Source of the DNA: an uncultured bacterium
Lineage (GTDB): Bacteria > Bacteroidota > Bacteroidia > Bacteroidales > Muribaculaceae
Reading direction: 5' to 3'
NCBI GenBank assembly: GCA_905214715.1
Contig: CAJMMT010000004.1
Coordinates: forward strand, 1-64,000
Length of the DNA stretch: 64,000 bases
The notes beneath the pieces were generated by a model. It had not been told where the DNA came from, ran no database searches, and saw only the letters and a list, made by a program, of their open reading frames with translations. The position numbers and the translations under genes were made by a program. Shown piece by piece: positions 43,317-51,487 of this stretch. The first letter of the stretch is position 1; every line of letters begins with the position of its first letter.

Positions 43317-44999
43317 TTATTTGTTTACTTTTCTTACTATCACCGCACCGTCTGTTTCCTGAGAATATACATACCCGTAACCTCTCAGCATTTCAACTAC
43401 CTTTTGAGCGCTAATTTTATTTTTCACAAAATCTTTACTATATACCACAGCATCAATTCTGTCGAGCATATCAATATGCCGCCGCCTCCAGTTTTCCGGA
43501 TATTCCGAAAAAAATTCAAAGTCGTGATAACCGGGTCCGTCATCCGGGCCAAGAACCATTCCTATGACGTTTCGGTCATCTATAAGAATATATTTCTCAT
43601 GATTTTTCTTTATGAGACTAATTGCCGGCTTTAAATCTTCGATTATCTTATCAAAATCAACAGACGATTTTATTCCCGAATAAAGCCCGATTTCATCCGT
43701 GTATTCATATATACATTCTCTCGTCTGGATTATCCAATGCATGACATTGATCCCAATGCAGCATAGCAACCATAAAACAACTACAACTGAAAGATACTCC
43801 TTCACACCTCTGCCGAGAATCCACAAAACCGCTATTATTATCGGTAAAAAGAATCCGCCCTCTATTCTTCCTACATATGAGTCAGACCCAAATATTGAAG
43901 CCAATACTGTTACAGCGCAACCCCATAATTCCCACTCAGGAATTTTCATTTTAGGTTTATCAGGATTTGAATAGTTTCTTACCGGACACAACAATAATAG
44001 CGCGACTACAATCGGCACCGTGCATCCCAGAATACCTTCAGGCAAACTTACAAGATATAGTTTTGCCGTCCATATAGCCTCAATTACTATAAATAAGCAT
44101 AAACAAGAAATTATCAACCATTCTTTCAATCTACTTTCAAACACCTTTTCGTTTAATAATACAGATAACCGTTTCCGAAAAAGCAATGGCAATAAGATAC
44201 AGAATATGGCAGGAGAAAAAATAAATGTAAAATTCTCAAGAAGAATATACATTCTCCACTTATAATTACCCAAATCATTAAGAGAATGGCCACCTATTTT
44301 ACCTTGATTTAAAGAATTGATATATTCCACAGGATTCCCATACATCAGAGTCAAAAGACAAATAAAAACGACAATGAAAACCGCAACAAAAACACATATA
44401 TTTAATAATGTTTTCCTGTACGGAATGTCATTTCTCCATCCATAGCAGCACATCAAAACGCACATCAAGGGTCCGAGAATGCCCGATGGCAATCTACCGA
44501 GTGTCATTAGAGCGCATGTCACACCACAAAACACAGCTTTATTTAGTGTTGGGCGTCTAAAATACTCCACTATACATATCAATGCCATGCAGTCCAATAG
44601 ATATGACCCTGAATCCCAGTTGTAAAGCATAAATGCGTCTGCTCGCCATACCCATGTTCCCAACATAAGCAAGAAACCGCAAAGTATCAGGTTCTTCGTT
44701 CTGTAATATGAATAAATAACAGATGTCGTGACAGCCAAAGAACCTATTATCGTAGCAAGCAAACGGAGATTAACAACCTTAAATCCGAATATTGACATCC
44801 ACTTATACCCTACCCAATATGACAACGGCGCAACTCTTGAACTCTCCCAATTCAATATTGACCAAGTCTGATAAGCCTCATCTTTCCACACATCTCCCCA
44901 ACCTTGTAGAAATGCAAATCCCCAAAACGAAACAGCAACACAAAAGAGTATCCAAATAATTTTTGTCCACCATGTGTTTAGAATAAATGTATTTCTCAT
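43317..44999 (-). CDS. GT-C-fold membrane glycosyltransferase, GT39/PMT-like
   Basis: 560 residues with about 12 transmembrane segments and a C-terminal soluble domain. The first periplasmic loop contains GWGDVWKDEAYQTWSI, the acidic DE pair typical of GT-C enzymes that use polyprenyl-phosphate sugars (ArnT/PMT type). The C-terminal domain (about 430-560) contains DDRNVIGMVLGPDDGPGYHD. It could decorate the repeat unit outside the membrane. Third of three membrane proteins of this general type in a row. Confidence 0.75.
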   Translation of the reverse strand: MRNTFILNTWWTKIIWILFCVAVSFWGFAFLQGWGDVWKDEAYQTWSILNWESSRVAPLSYWVGYKWMSIFGFKVVNLRLLATIIGSLAVTTSVIYSYYRTKNLILCGFLLMLGTWVWRADAFMLYNWDSGSYLLDCMALICIVEYFRRPTLNKAVFCGVTCALMTLGRLPSGILGPLMCVLMCCYGWRNDIPYRKTLLNICVFVAVFIVVFICLLTLMYGNPVEYINSLNQGKIGGHSLNDLGNYKWRMYILLENFTFIFSPAIFCILLPLLFRKRLSVLLNEKVFESRLKEWLIISCLCLFIVIEAIWTAKLYLVSLPEGILGCTVPIVVALLLLCPVRNYSNPDKPKMKIPEWELWGCAVTVLASIFGSDSYVGRIEGGFFLPIIIAVLWILGRGVKEYLSVVVVLWLLCCIGINVMHWIIQTRECIYEYTDEIGLYSGIKSSVDFDKIIEDLKPAISLIKKNHEKYILIDDRNVIGMVLGPDDGPGYHDFEFFSEYPENWRRRHIDMLDRIDAVVYSKDFVKNKISAQKVVEMLRGYGYVYSQETDGAVIVRKVNK

Positions 45000-45042
45000 T
45001 GTCTATATCAGATTGAAGTTTAGGATGTTTTAAGCAAAATCA

Positions 45043-45933
45043 CTACTTGGATTTGGAAAGTGATTTCTTTATTCGTTCCACCAGTTTGCGTGGTATTCTG
45101 CGCATTGTTTTATGAGCGATATTCGCAACTATACCATCTAAATGATAGCGCATAGAAAAAGATGAGGAATTAAACGATTGTAGAGCAAGATTCAGCATCT
45201 TCATCGCACGTTCTTTCGATTTCCTTGCGTTATATTCTATCAACTCTGATTTTTTCGTTATTACGGCTACAATTTCTTCTCTGTCCGTAACACTACATTC
45301 CACAGTCGAGAAATCGGCAAGAAACGCGTTTAAATCTATTCTCGCGTCTTTCTTCCAGATAATCAGTTTTCCATCTTCGATATCAATATTATATTGATGG
45401 AAACCACGGTAACCCTCCCTCAAAGCTTCATTACGATGGTGATTGAGGTATAAGACACCTTCTATGCGCAAGCACTCTAAACATTCCATTATTCCCAGTA
45501 TCGGATCAGAACAATGGTCAAGTGCATTGCGGACGTGTATGAGATCTACGCTGTTTTTCTCATAACATGCAGAGATGCACTCTATCATACCGTATTTTAT
45601 CTTCGGTCTATTCGGGGCATACTTCTGTAATATCTGATTATAAAACGATGCAAGTGGGTCCACCCTGTCGATTTCAATATCAATTCCGTCAAGCTTTGTT
45701 CCAAACGTATAACTCAAAGCACATCCCAAATCTACAAACCTCGGTATCGAAGGGCAAGACTCTACAAATTTCTTGATATCAAAATTGTCAAGATGGCATT
45801 CCTTGCCATATTCGCTCCAAGAATCAAGATCTCGAAGGCTATCGGCATGACCATAATAACTTTTCCAGAAAGCTATCTCATAAGGTATCCCTTTTAGCCA
45901 TTGCTTGAATGAATATATTTCTTTTTCAGTCAT
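45043..45933 (-). CDS. SAM-dependent methyltransferase
   Basis: 296 residues. A class I methyltransferase core in the middle: PRFVDLGCALSYTFG (SAM-binding glycine loop), IDIEIDRVDPLASFYN, and SVDLIHVRNALDHCSDPILG as motif post II. An N-terminal extension with FKQWLKGIPYEIAFWKSYYG and a basic helical C-terminus (residues 235-296) suggest membrane or partner contact. It probably methylates a sugar of the surface glycan, by context. The flanking gap (45934-46064) holds nothing recognisable. Confidence 0.8.
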   Translation of the reverse strand: MTEKEIYSFKQWLKGIPYEIAFWKSYYGHADSLRDLDSWSEYGKECHLDNFDIKKFVESCPSIPRFVDLGCALSYTFGTKLDGIDIEIDRVDPLASFYNQILQKYAPNRPKIKYGMIECISACYEKNSVDLIHVRNALDHCSDPILGIMECLECLRIEGVLYLNHHRNEALREGYRGFHQYNIDIEDGKLIIWKKDARIDLNAFLADFSTVECSVTDREEIVAVITKKSELIEYNARKSKERAMKMLNLALQSFNSSSFSMRYHLDGIVANIAHKTMRRIPRKLVERIKKSLSKSK

Positions 45934-46064
45934 TGCTGTTTTATTTTTAGGTGATGAATCAATCAGTTGTAAGATAATAATCCCTAAAAAAGAATCCGCG
46001 CTATGCTGTTTAATATCATTTTATCTAAGTCTGCACATCCGTAAATTCCCATGAATAACCACTT

Positions 46065-47234
46065 TTACTGACAGCCATCTACAATCTCTTTCAATCTTGG
46101 AGTAAGAGCAATTATTGACAGTTTTTCCTGGATTTCATTAAATGGGAAATGTGTTTTAAGCTGATGCGTTTTTCTCAACAACTCTATTAATTCATCATAA
46201 TCCTTAGCAAGATATCCAAATATCCCGAATTTCTCAAAAAGATATTCAAAATAATCTGTGCGTACTCCAATTACAGGTTTATTAAAACGTATACAGTCAA
46301 GTATCGCGCCACTCGCAATAAGACGATATGTATCCGGGGGATAAAGAAAAAGAATATAGTCAAGATTCAAAACCGCTCTTTTGAATGCTTCGTTTGATAA
46401 TGGTCGCGATATATTCTTTGGGATTATTATTCCTGCTTTAACAAACGGCTCGGGGTTACATTGGAAATGCCCTATTGCGTGGAAAGACAATCTTCGATCA
46501 TCCTTAAAACATTCTGCGATGAACGGATATTTATCAGCCCCCTTATACTCATTGATTATCCCAACAAGACCGATATTTACTATATAGGATTCATCATCTT
46601 GTCGCTTATCTGAAAGTCCGGCATCAGCGATAACAGGATGATCAATAGAATAAATGCAATCATAAAGCATCTTATTGACAAATGGTCGCAAATTATTCTT
46701 AATAACATCGCCGAAGACGATGAATTTCATTCCGGGCGCAGGGATTTTACGGAGATTGAAGTAACGACATGTCAATTCTATCATCAATCGTTTGTAAAGA
46801 CGCGAGTGTTTTTTCGCATTTACAAGATATTCCATTTCGCCATGGCAACATATTATAATATGCCGCTTCGCTAATCTATTTATTCTATCTATCAGACTTA
46901 AAGAAAATACATTATTAAAATTATAGAATATAATATCGTCCTTCTTGCTTCTAAGAAGTATCAGTATATTATAAATGGCGGAAATCAAATATCTGAAAAG
47001 CATTGAAACATGCCCGGAACCGTTATTTACAAATAGCCGATGCCATCTAATGGAGCTATCTTTATTCAATCCTTTTTTTAATATTGGCTCAGCAGATTTA
47101 GGGGTATAGCATTCAACATCATACTCATCTATCAACATCTTTAGCAGAGCATTGTTTATCATTCCATGTAGATTCCCCACGGAAAAGCTACTTACATAAC
47201 GTATTTTTCTGATATTAGATTTGTTACTTTTCAT
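46065..47234 (-). CDS. GT-B glycosyltransferase-like protein
   Basis: 389 residues from the ATG at 47234 (MKSNKSNIRKIRYVSS); an ATG at 47258 would add eight residues. The N-terminal half has IIFYNFNNVFSLSL and HIIICCHGEMEYLV, the C-terminal half YIVNIGLVGIINEYKGADKYPFIAECF and FLYPPDTYRLIASGAILDCIRFNKPVIG, the layout of a GT4-like donor domain, but the usual E(x7)E motif is weak. Substrate unknown. AT-rich DNA like its neighbours. Confidence 0.72.
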   Translation of the reverse strand: MKSNKSNIRKIRYVSSFSVGNLHGMINNALLKMLIDEYDVECYTPKSAEPILKKGLNKDSSIRWHRLFVNNGSGHVSMLFRYLISAIYNILILLRSKKDDIIFYNFNNVFSLSLIDRINRLAKRHIIICCHGEMEYLVNAKKHSRLYKRLMIELTCRYFNLRKIPAPGMKFIVFGDVIKNNLRPFVNKMLYDCIYSIDHPVIADAGLSDKRQDDESYIVNIGLVGIINEYKGADKYPFIAECFKDDRRLSFHAIGHFQCNPEPFVKAGIIIPKNISRPLSNEAFKRAVLNLDYILFLYPPDTYRLIASGAILDCIRFNKPVIGVRTDYFEYLFEKFGIFGYLAKDYDELIELLRKTHQLKTHFPFNEIQEKLSIIALTPRLKEIVDGCQ

Positions 47235-47322
47235 AACCACCACCTGACCACATAGCAAAATTTGTTATCTTCCAGATTAAAAGATTCTCGGAGATCCAGA
47301 AACTTCACAACTATATCCTTTT

Positions 47323-48330
47323 TCATACTATACTCTTAATAGCACACCATATATATCTTGAAACACCCCATATATATCTGTTGAGCACTAATTTATGCAC
47401 TAACCAGGAAACTGTTGAATTTCCTTTTCCCCAATAATCATTCCAATAGATTTGATTAAACTCATCCCTTGTTTTCTCATTCCCGGATCTAAACGTATTC
47501 ATTGCGATATACCGCATGGTCTTACGGTAATAATCACGATTTATCTCCAGACTGTAACCGAGTTTCAATGTCAAATCATGCGTTAGCTTTAACACTCCAC
47601 CTGCGAATCTGACATTCTTCGCATTATTCTCCTCTGAAGATAACGATGGATGGCCTACACGATAGTTTAATACGCAATTCGGTTCATAAGCGATTTTACC
47701 TTTCGTCGCTAAAAGAACTTCAAGCTGATAATCCTCGCATGGCCATTGGGGATTGCGTACCAGATCCTTATATTCCTCTATCAACGATAATACCGTAGCT
47801 CGGCGGTACATTGAAGTGCAGAGATGTATAAAATACAACTCTTTCTTATGGTTAAGCAACAACGGCAACAGGTCTTTACCATTATAAACCTTCCCATTCT
47901 GACTGCCGTTCAACCAATCAGGCCGTGAAAAGCGGCCATCCCGATGCATCATTCGCCAATCGGCATGTGTTAGCACAATTTCCGGATCAGAATCCATCAG
48001 CTGCACCTGTCGCACCAGCTTGTTCTCATCACACCACACGTCATCTCCTGCAAGGTCAGCTATATATTCTCCCTTACAAGTCTCTATGCAGTCGTAATAA
48101 TTATCTACTATTCCCTTGTTTTTTCCATTTAGAATCAGTCTGATTCGGTCAGGATATCGGTTGGCGTATTCTCGGCAAACGTCAGGTGTCTTATCCTGCG
48201 AACAATCGTCGGCAAGAAGGATTTCATATGCGAAATCTACCTTTTGCGCTAAAATTGACTCAAGAGCCTCTCCTATAGTATCCTCCTGATTATAGGTGCA
48301 TACTATGACAGATACCTTTGGTCGCTCCAT
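47323..48330 (-). CDS. Glycosyltransferase family 2
   Basis: 335 residues. GT-A motifs: SVIVCTYNQEDTIGEALESI at the start, ILLADDCSQDKTPDVCREY, and the DxD-like GEYIADLAGDDVWCDENKL. CEDYQLEVLLATKGKIAYEP marks the acceptor-binding region. Typical of capsular GT2 enzymes of Bacteroidales; the sugar cannot be named. It follows gmd after 11 bases, and composition shifts to AT-rich around this gene. Confidence 0.9.
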   Translation of the reverse strand: MERPKVSVIVCTYNQEDTIGEALESILAQKVDFAYEILLADDCSQDKTPDVCREYANRYPDRIRLILNGKNKGIVDNYYDCIETCKGEYIADLAGDDVWCDENKLVRQVQLMDSDPEIVLTHADWRMMHRDGRFSRPDWLNGSQNGKVYNGKDLLPLLLNHKKELYFIHLCTSMYRRATVLSLIEEYKDLVRNPQWPCEDYQLEVLLATKGKIAYEPNCVLNYRVGHPSLSSEENNAKNVRFAGGVLKLTHDLTLKLGYSLEINRDYYRKTMRYIAMNTFRSGNEKTRDEFNQIYWNDYWGKGNSTVSWLVHKLVLNRYIWGVSRYIWCAIKSIV

Positions 48331-48341
48331 AACGGTATACG

Positions 48342-49430
48342 TTACTTCACAATACCCTTTTCAAGGAATTCCACAAGGTTGGTACGGGCCTGTTCTCCGG
48401 CTCGCTCGACCGCCACTTTTTCCACGTCGGACTTCACCATCTTGCGCACCAGTTCCTCAAAGCTTGTCTTGCGCGGATTCCATCCGAGTTTTGTACGGGC
48501 TTTATTCGGATCTCCGAGCAAGTTGACTACATCGGTAGGACGGTAGAAGTCTTCCGATACTTCAACCAGTATATTTCCTGTCTCGCAGTCTATACCCTTC
48601 TCGTCAAGTCCTTCTCCCTCCCAACGCAGATTTATTCCTACAGCCTTGAATGCGAGCGTCGTGAATTCTCTTACGGAATGCTGTTCTCCGGTAGCTATCA
48701 CATAGTCATCCGGCTCTTCCTGCTGAAGTATCAACCACATGCACTCCACATAGTCGGGAGCATATCCCCAGTCGCGCAACGACGAGAGATTGCCTAAATA
48801 CAGTTTTTCCTGTTTTCCCTGCGAGATACGGGCAGCCGCCAATGTTATCTTGCGGGTCACGAATGTCTCGCCACGGCGTTCGCTCTCGTGATTGAAAAGA
48901 ATACCCGAACAGCAATACATTCCATATGCCTCGCGGTATTCCTTCACTATCCAATACCCATAAAGTTTCGCTACCGCATACGGAGAGTAGGGATGGAAGG
49001 GGGTTTCCTCATTCTGGGGTACTTCCTCTACCTTGCCGTAAAGTTCAGAGGTAGAGGCCTGATAAATACGGCAGCTCTTTTCAAGACCGCAGACTCTTAC
49101 AGCCTCAAGTATACGCAATACTCCCGTAGCGACTACATTGGCCGTATATTCCGGCACATCGAACGATACTTGCACATGGCTCTGCGCCGCCAAGTTGTAT
49201 ATTTCATCGGGTCTCACCGATCCTATGACCTTCACGAGCGACATGGAGTCGGCCATGTCGGCGTAATGCAGATGAAAGCCGGGGCGACCTTCAAGATGAC
49301 AGATACGTTCGCGGAAATCGCTTGAGCTGCGACGTATTATACCGTGTACTTCATACCCTTTTTCAAGCAGCAACTCCGCCAAATATGAGCCATCCTGGCC
49401 TGTGATACCGGTTATCAGCGCTTTTTTCAT
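48342..49430 (-). CDS. gmd: GDP-mannose 4,6-dehydratase
   Basis: 362 residues from the ATG at 49430 (MKKALITGITGQDGSYLAE); an in-frame ATG at 49454 would add eight residues. Gmd makes GDP-4-keto-6-deoxymannose, the precursor of GDP-fucose, GDP-rhamnose or GDP-perosamine. The Rossmann loop is GITGQDGSYLAELLLEKG, with IRRSSSDFRERI, the YSPYAVAKLYGYW active-site tyrosine/lysine, and LFNHESERRGETFVTRKI. No GDP-fucose synthase (fcl) is in the window, so the end product depends on a gene elsewhere. Confidence 0.94.
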   Translation of the reverse strand: MKKALITGITGQDGSYLAELLLEKGYEVHGIIRRSSSDFRERICHLEGRPGFHLHYADMADSMSLVKVIGSVRPDEIYNLAAQSHVQVSFDVPEYTANVVATGVLRILEAVRVCGLEKSCRIYQASTSELYGKVEEVPQNEETPFHPYSPYAVAKLYGYWIVKEYREAYGMYCCSGILFNHESERRGETFVTRKITLAAARISQGKQEKLYLGNLSSLRDWGYAPDYVECMWLILQQEEPDDYVIATGEQHSVREFTTLAFKAVGINLRWEGEGLDEKGIDCETGNILVEVSEDFYRPTDVVNLLGDPNKARTKLGWNPRKTSFEELVRKMVKSDVEKVAVERAGEQARTNLVEFLEKGIVK

Positions 49431-49475
49431 ATCTCTTGTGTCTGGAATTTTCAATTTAAAATAATCATTATACCC

Positions 49476-50777
49476 CTACGCTTCCAATACCTCCCTTATG
49501 GCTTCCACCACTCTGTCGGCATCCTTATCGGTTACCCACGGACCTGCCGGCAGACAGATGCCTCTGCGGAATATGGCTTCCGCCGTACCGTTTACAATCG
49601 CCGGGCAATCGGCGAACACAGGCTGACGGTGCATCGGCTTCCACAAAGGTCTTGTCTCTATGTTTTTCGAGGCGAGATGCAGTCTCAGTGCCTCTATGTC
49701 GGCATCAGGCTGGCAGTCGGTCTCTATATCCGATACCTGACCGGTAACGCCTCCCGCTCCTCCTATAGTGCCGCTTATCTTCTCCCCGTATGCTTTCTCT
49801 CTCCCCTTGACCCTCACGTAGGGCGCGAGCGTAGCCGTAACAAGCCAGAAGTTGGCGTCAAATTCCTGTGAAGGGTTGTCATGCAGAATTATACCCGGCA
49901 TATCGGCGAACTTTTCCCTGTAATATGCCTGGCGGTGCCTATGATGAGCTATATGTTCGTCAAGCACCATCATCTGCCCGCGTCCTATACCGGCGCAGAT
50001 ATTGCTGAGCCTGTAATTATAACCTATCTCCTCATGCTGGTAATAGGCATATCCTTTTCTCGCCTGGGTGGCAAGGTACATTATGCGGGTACGTTCTTCC
50101 GTTGAATGGCATACCAACGCACCTCCGCCGGAGGTCGTTATCATCTTGTTGCCGTTAAACGACAGGATTCCATACTTTCCGAACGTGCCGCAGCAACGAC
50201 CGCCGAAGCGGCTGCCGAATGCCTCGGCCGCATCCTCTATCACAGGTATGCCGTAGCGTGCCGCCACTTCAAGTATTCTCTCTATCTTACACGGCATTCC
50301 ATAAAGGTCTACCGTAACTATCGCTTTGGGAGTCTTGCCCGTAACCGCTATTCTCTCTTCGATTCCTTTCTCCAGCAGTTCCGGATCCATATTCCATGTC
50401 TCGGATTCGGAATCGACGAATACAGGAGTGGCACCGAGGTATCTCACCGGATTGGCCGATGCCGAGAATGTCATGCTCTGGACCATCACCTCATCGCCGG
50501 CTTCAATTCCGGCCATAATCAGGGCGAGATGGAGCGCCGCCGTGCCGGCCGACAATGCCACGGTCCGGATATCTGTCGGAAGCTTGGATGTTTCTTCCTT
50601 CCTGTCGCTTCCATGAGGGGCTGACTCAAGAAATGTAGTCAGATCCTGCTCAAAGCCGTTTACGTTCGGGCCCAAGGGCACGACCCATTCCTCGCGGAAC
50701 GCCTCCTCTATAAATGGCATCTCGTGGCCCGACATCTTGCACATGCAAAGCAGTATCTTCTCTTCGCTTCCTTTCAT
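49476..50777 (-). CDS. DegT/DnrJ/EryC1-type sugar aminotransferase
   Basis: 433 residues of the PLP-dependent sugar-nucleotide aminotransferase family. The opening MSGHEMPFIEEAFREEWVVPLG and GTAALHLALIMAGIEAGDEV are typical; the PLP lysine lies in LSFNGNKMITTSGGGAL. The chain is longer than usual because of an insert near residues 335-375 (KAYGEKISGTIGGAGGVTG...). It would add an amino group to a 4-keto sugar, giving for example a bacillosamine- or perosamine-type sugar. It lies between gmd and the initiating sugar transferase. Confidence 0.9.
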   Translation of the reverse strand: MKGSEEKILLCMCKMSGHEMPFIEEAFREEWVVPLGPNVNGFEQDLTTFLESAPHGSDRKEETSKLPTDIRTVALSAGTAALHLALIMAGIEAGDEVMVQSMTFSASANPVRYLGATPVFVDSESETWNMDPELLEKGIEERIAVTGKTPKAIVTVDLYGMPCKIERILEVAARYGIPVIEDAAEAFGSRFGGRCCGTFGKYGILSFNGNKMITTSGGGALVCHSTEERTRIMYLATQARKGYAYYQHEEIGYNYRLSNICAGIGRGQMMVLDEHIAHHRHRQAYYREKFADMPGIILHDNPSQEFDANFWLVTATLAPYVRVKGREKAYGEKISGTIGGAGGVTGQVSDIETDCQPDADIEALRLHLASKNIETRPLWKPMHRQPVFADCPAIVNGTAEAIFRRGICLPAGPWVTDKDADRVVEAIREVLEA

Positions 50778-50791
50778 CGCATATCGAGATT

Positions 50792-51487
50792 TTATGATTC
50801 CCTTCCCTTTTTCTTTTGGGCAACGGCACGGAATGTGTCGAATATCACCTTAATGTCGGTAAATACGTTACGACGTTTAATGTAGTCCCTGCACAGTCCG
50901 AGTTTATGGGGCATTATCACATTCACATAATAATCTTCGGGATTCTCGACCTCTCCCAATATCTCGCTTTCATGACGATAATATATCGAGGCGGGATCGG
51001 TTATGCCAGGTTTGGCTTCGAGCACTTTCAACTGCTCTTCGTTATACATGTCCACATACTTGCGCACCTGCGGTCTTGGTCCGACAAGCGACATGTTGCC
51101 GATAAACACATTTATCAACTGCGGCAGTTCGTCTATCTTATATTTACGTATATAATATCCGGCTTTGGTGACTCTCGGGTCGTGCCCACCGATGGTAATA
51201 AAGCCATCTTTGTCCGAGTCGTTGAGCATAGAACGGAATTTGAATACATCAAAGTCCTTTTCATTTTTACCCACACGCCGCTGACGATAAAAAACGGGGC
51301 CCTTGGAATCCCATTTTATCCACAGCGCGACTCCGGCGAACAGAGGCGACAAGACAAGCAGACCAAGACCGCTGGCTACTATATCGACACCGCGTTTAGC
51401 AGCTAAGTCAAGGCGCTTCAGCAATCCCTTGTCTGAAACCTCTTCTTGATGTGAGCCCTCTATTTTCATAACAGCATCCGACATCAA
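50792..51487 (-). CDS. Initiating sugar transferase (polyprenyl-phosphate phosphoglycosyl transferase)
   Basis: 231 residues of the bacterial sugar transferase family. One membrane segment (VDIVASGLGLLVLSPLFAGVAL, about residues 34-55) is followed by the conserved GPVFYRQRRVGKN, DVFKFRSML, and DELPQLINVFIGNMSLVGPRPQ, with a late PGITDPASIYYR. It attaches the first sugar phosphate to undecaprenyl phosphate. The locus also has a WecA-like enzyme (60012), so two initiating activities are available. It overlaps the PorZ-like gene by four bases. Confidence 0.94.
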   Translation of the reverse strand: MMSDAVMKIEGSHQEEVSDKGLLKRLDLAAKRGVDIVASGLGLLVLSPLFAGVALWIKWDSKGPVFYRQRRVGKNEKDFDVFKFRSMLNDSDKDGFITIGGHDPRVTKAGYYIRKYKIDELPQLINVFIGNMSLVGPRPQVRKYVDMYNEEQLKVLEAKPGITDPASIYYRHESEILGEVENPEDYYVNVIMPHKLGLCRDYIKRRNVFTDIKVIFDTFRAVAQKKKGRES

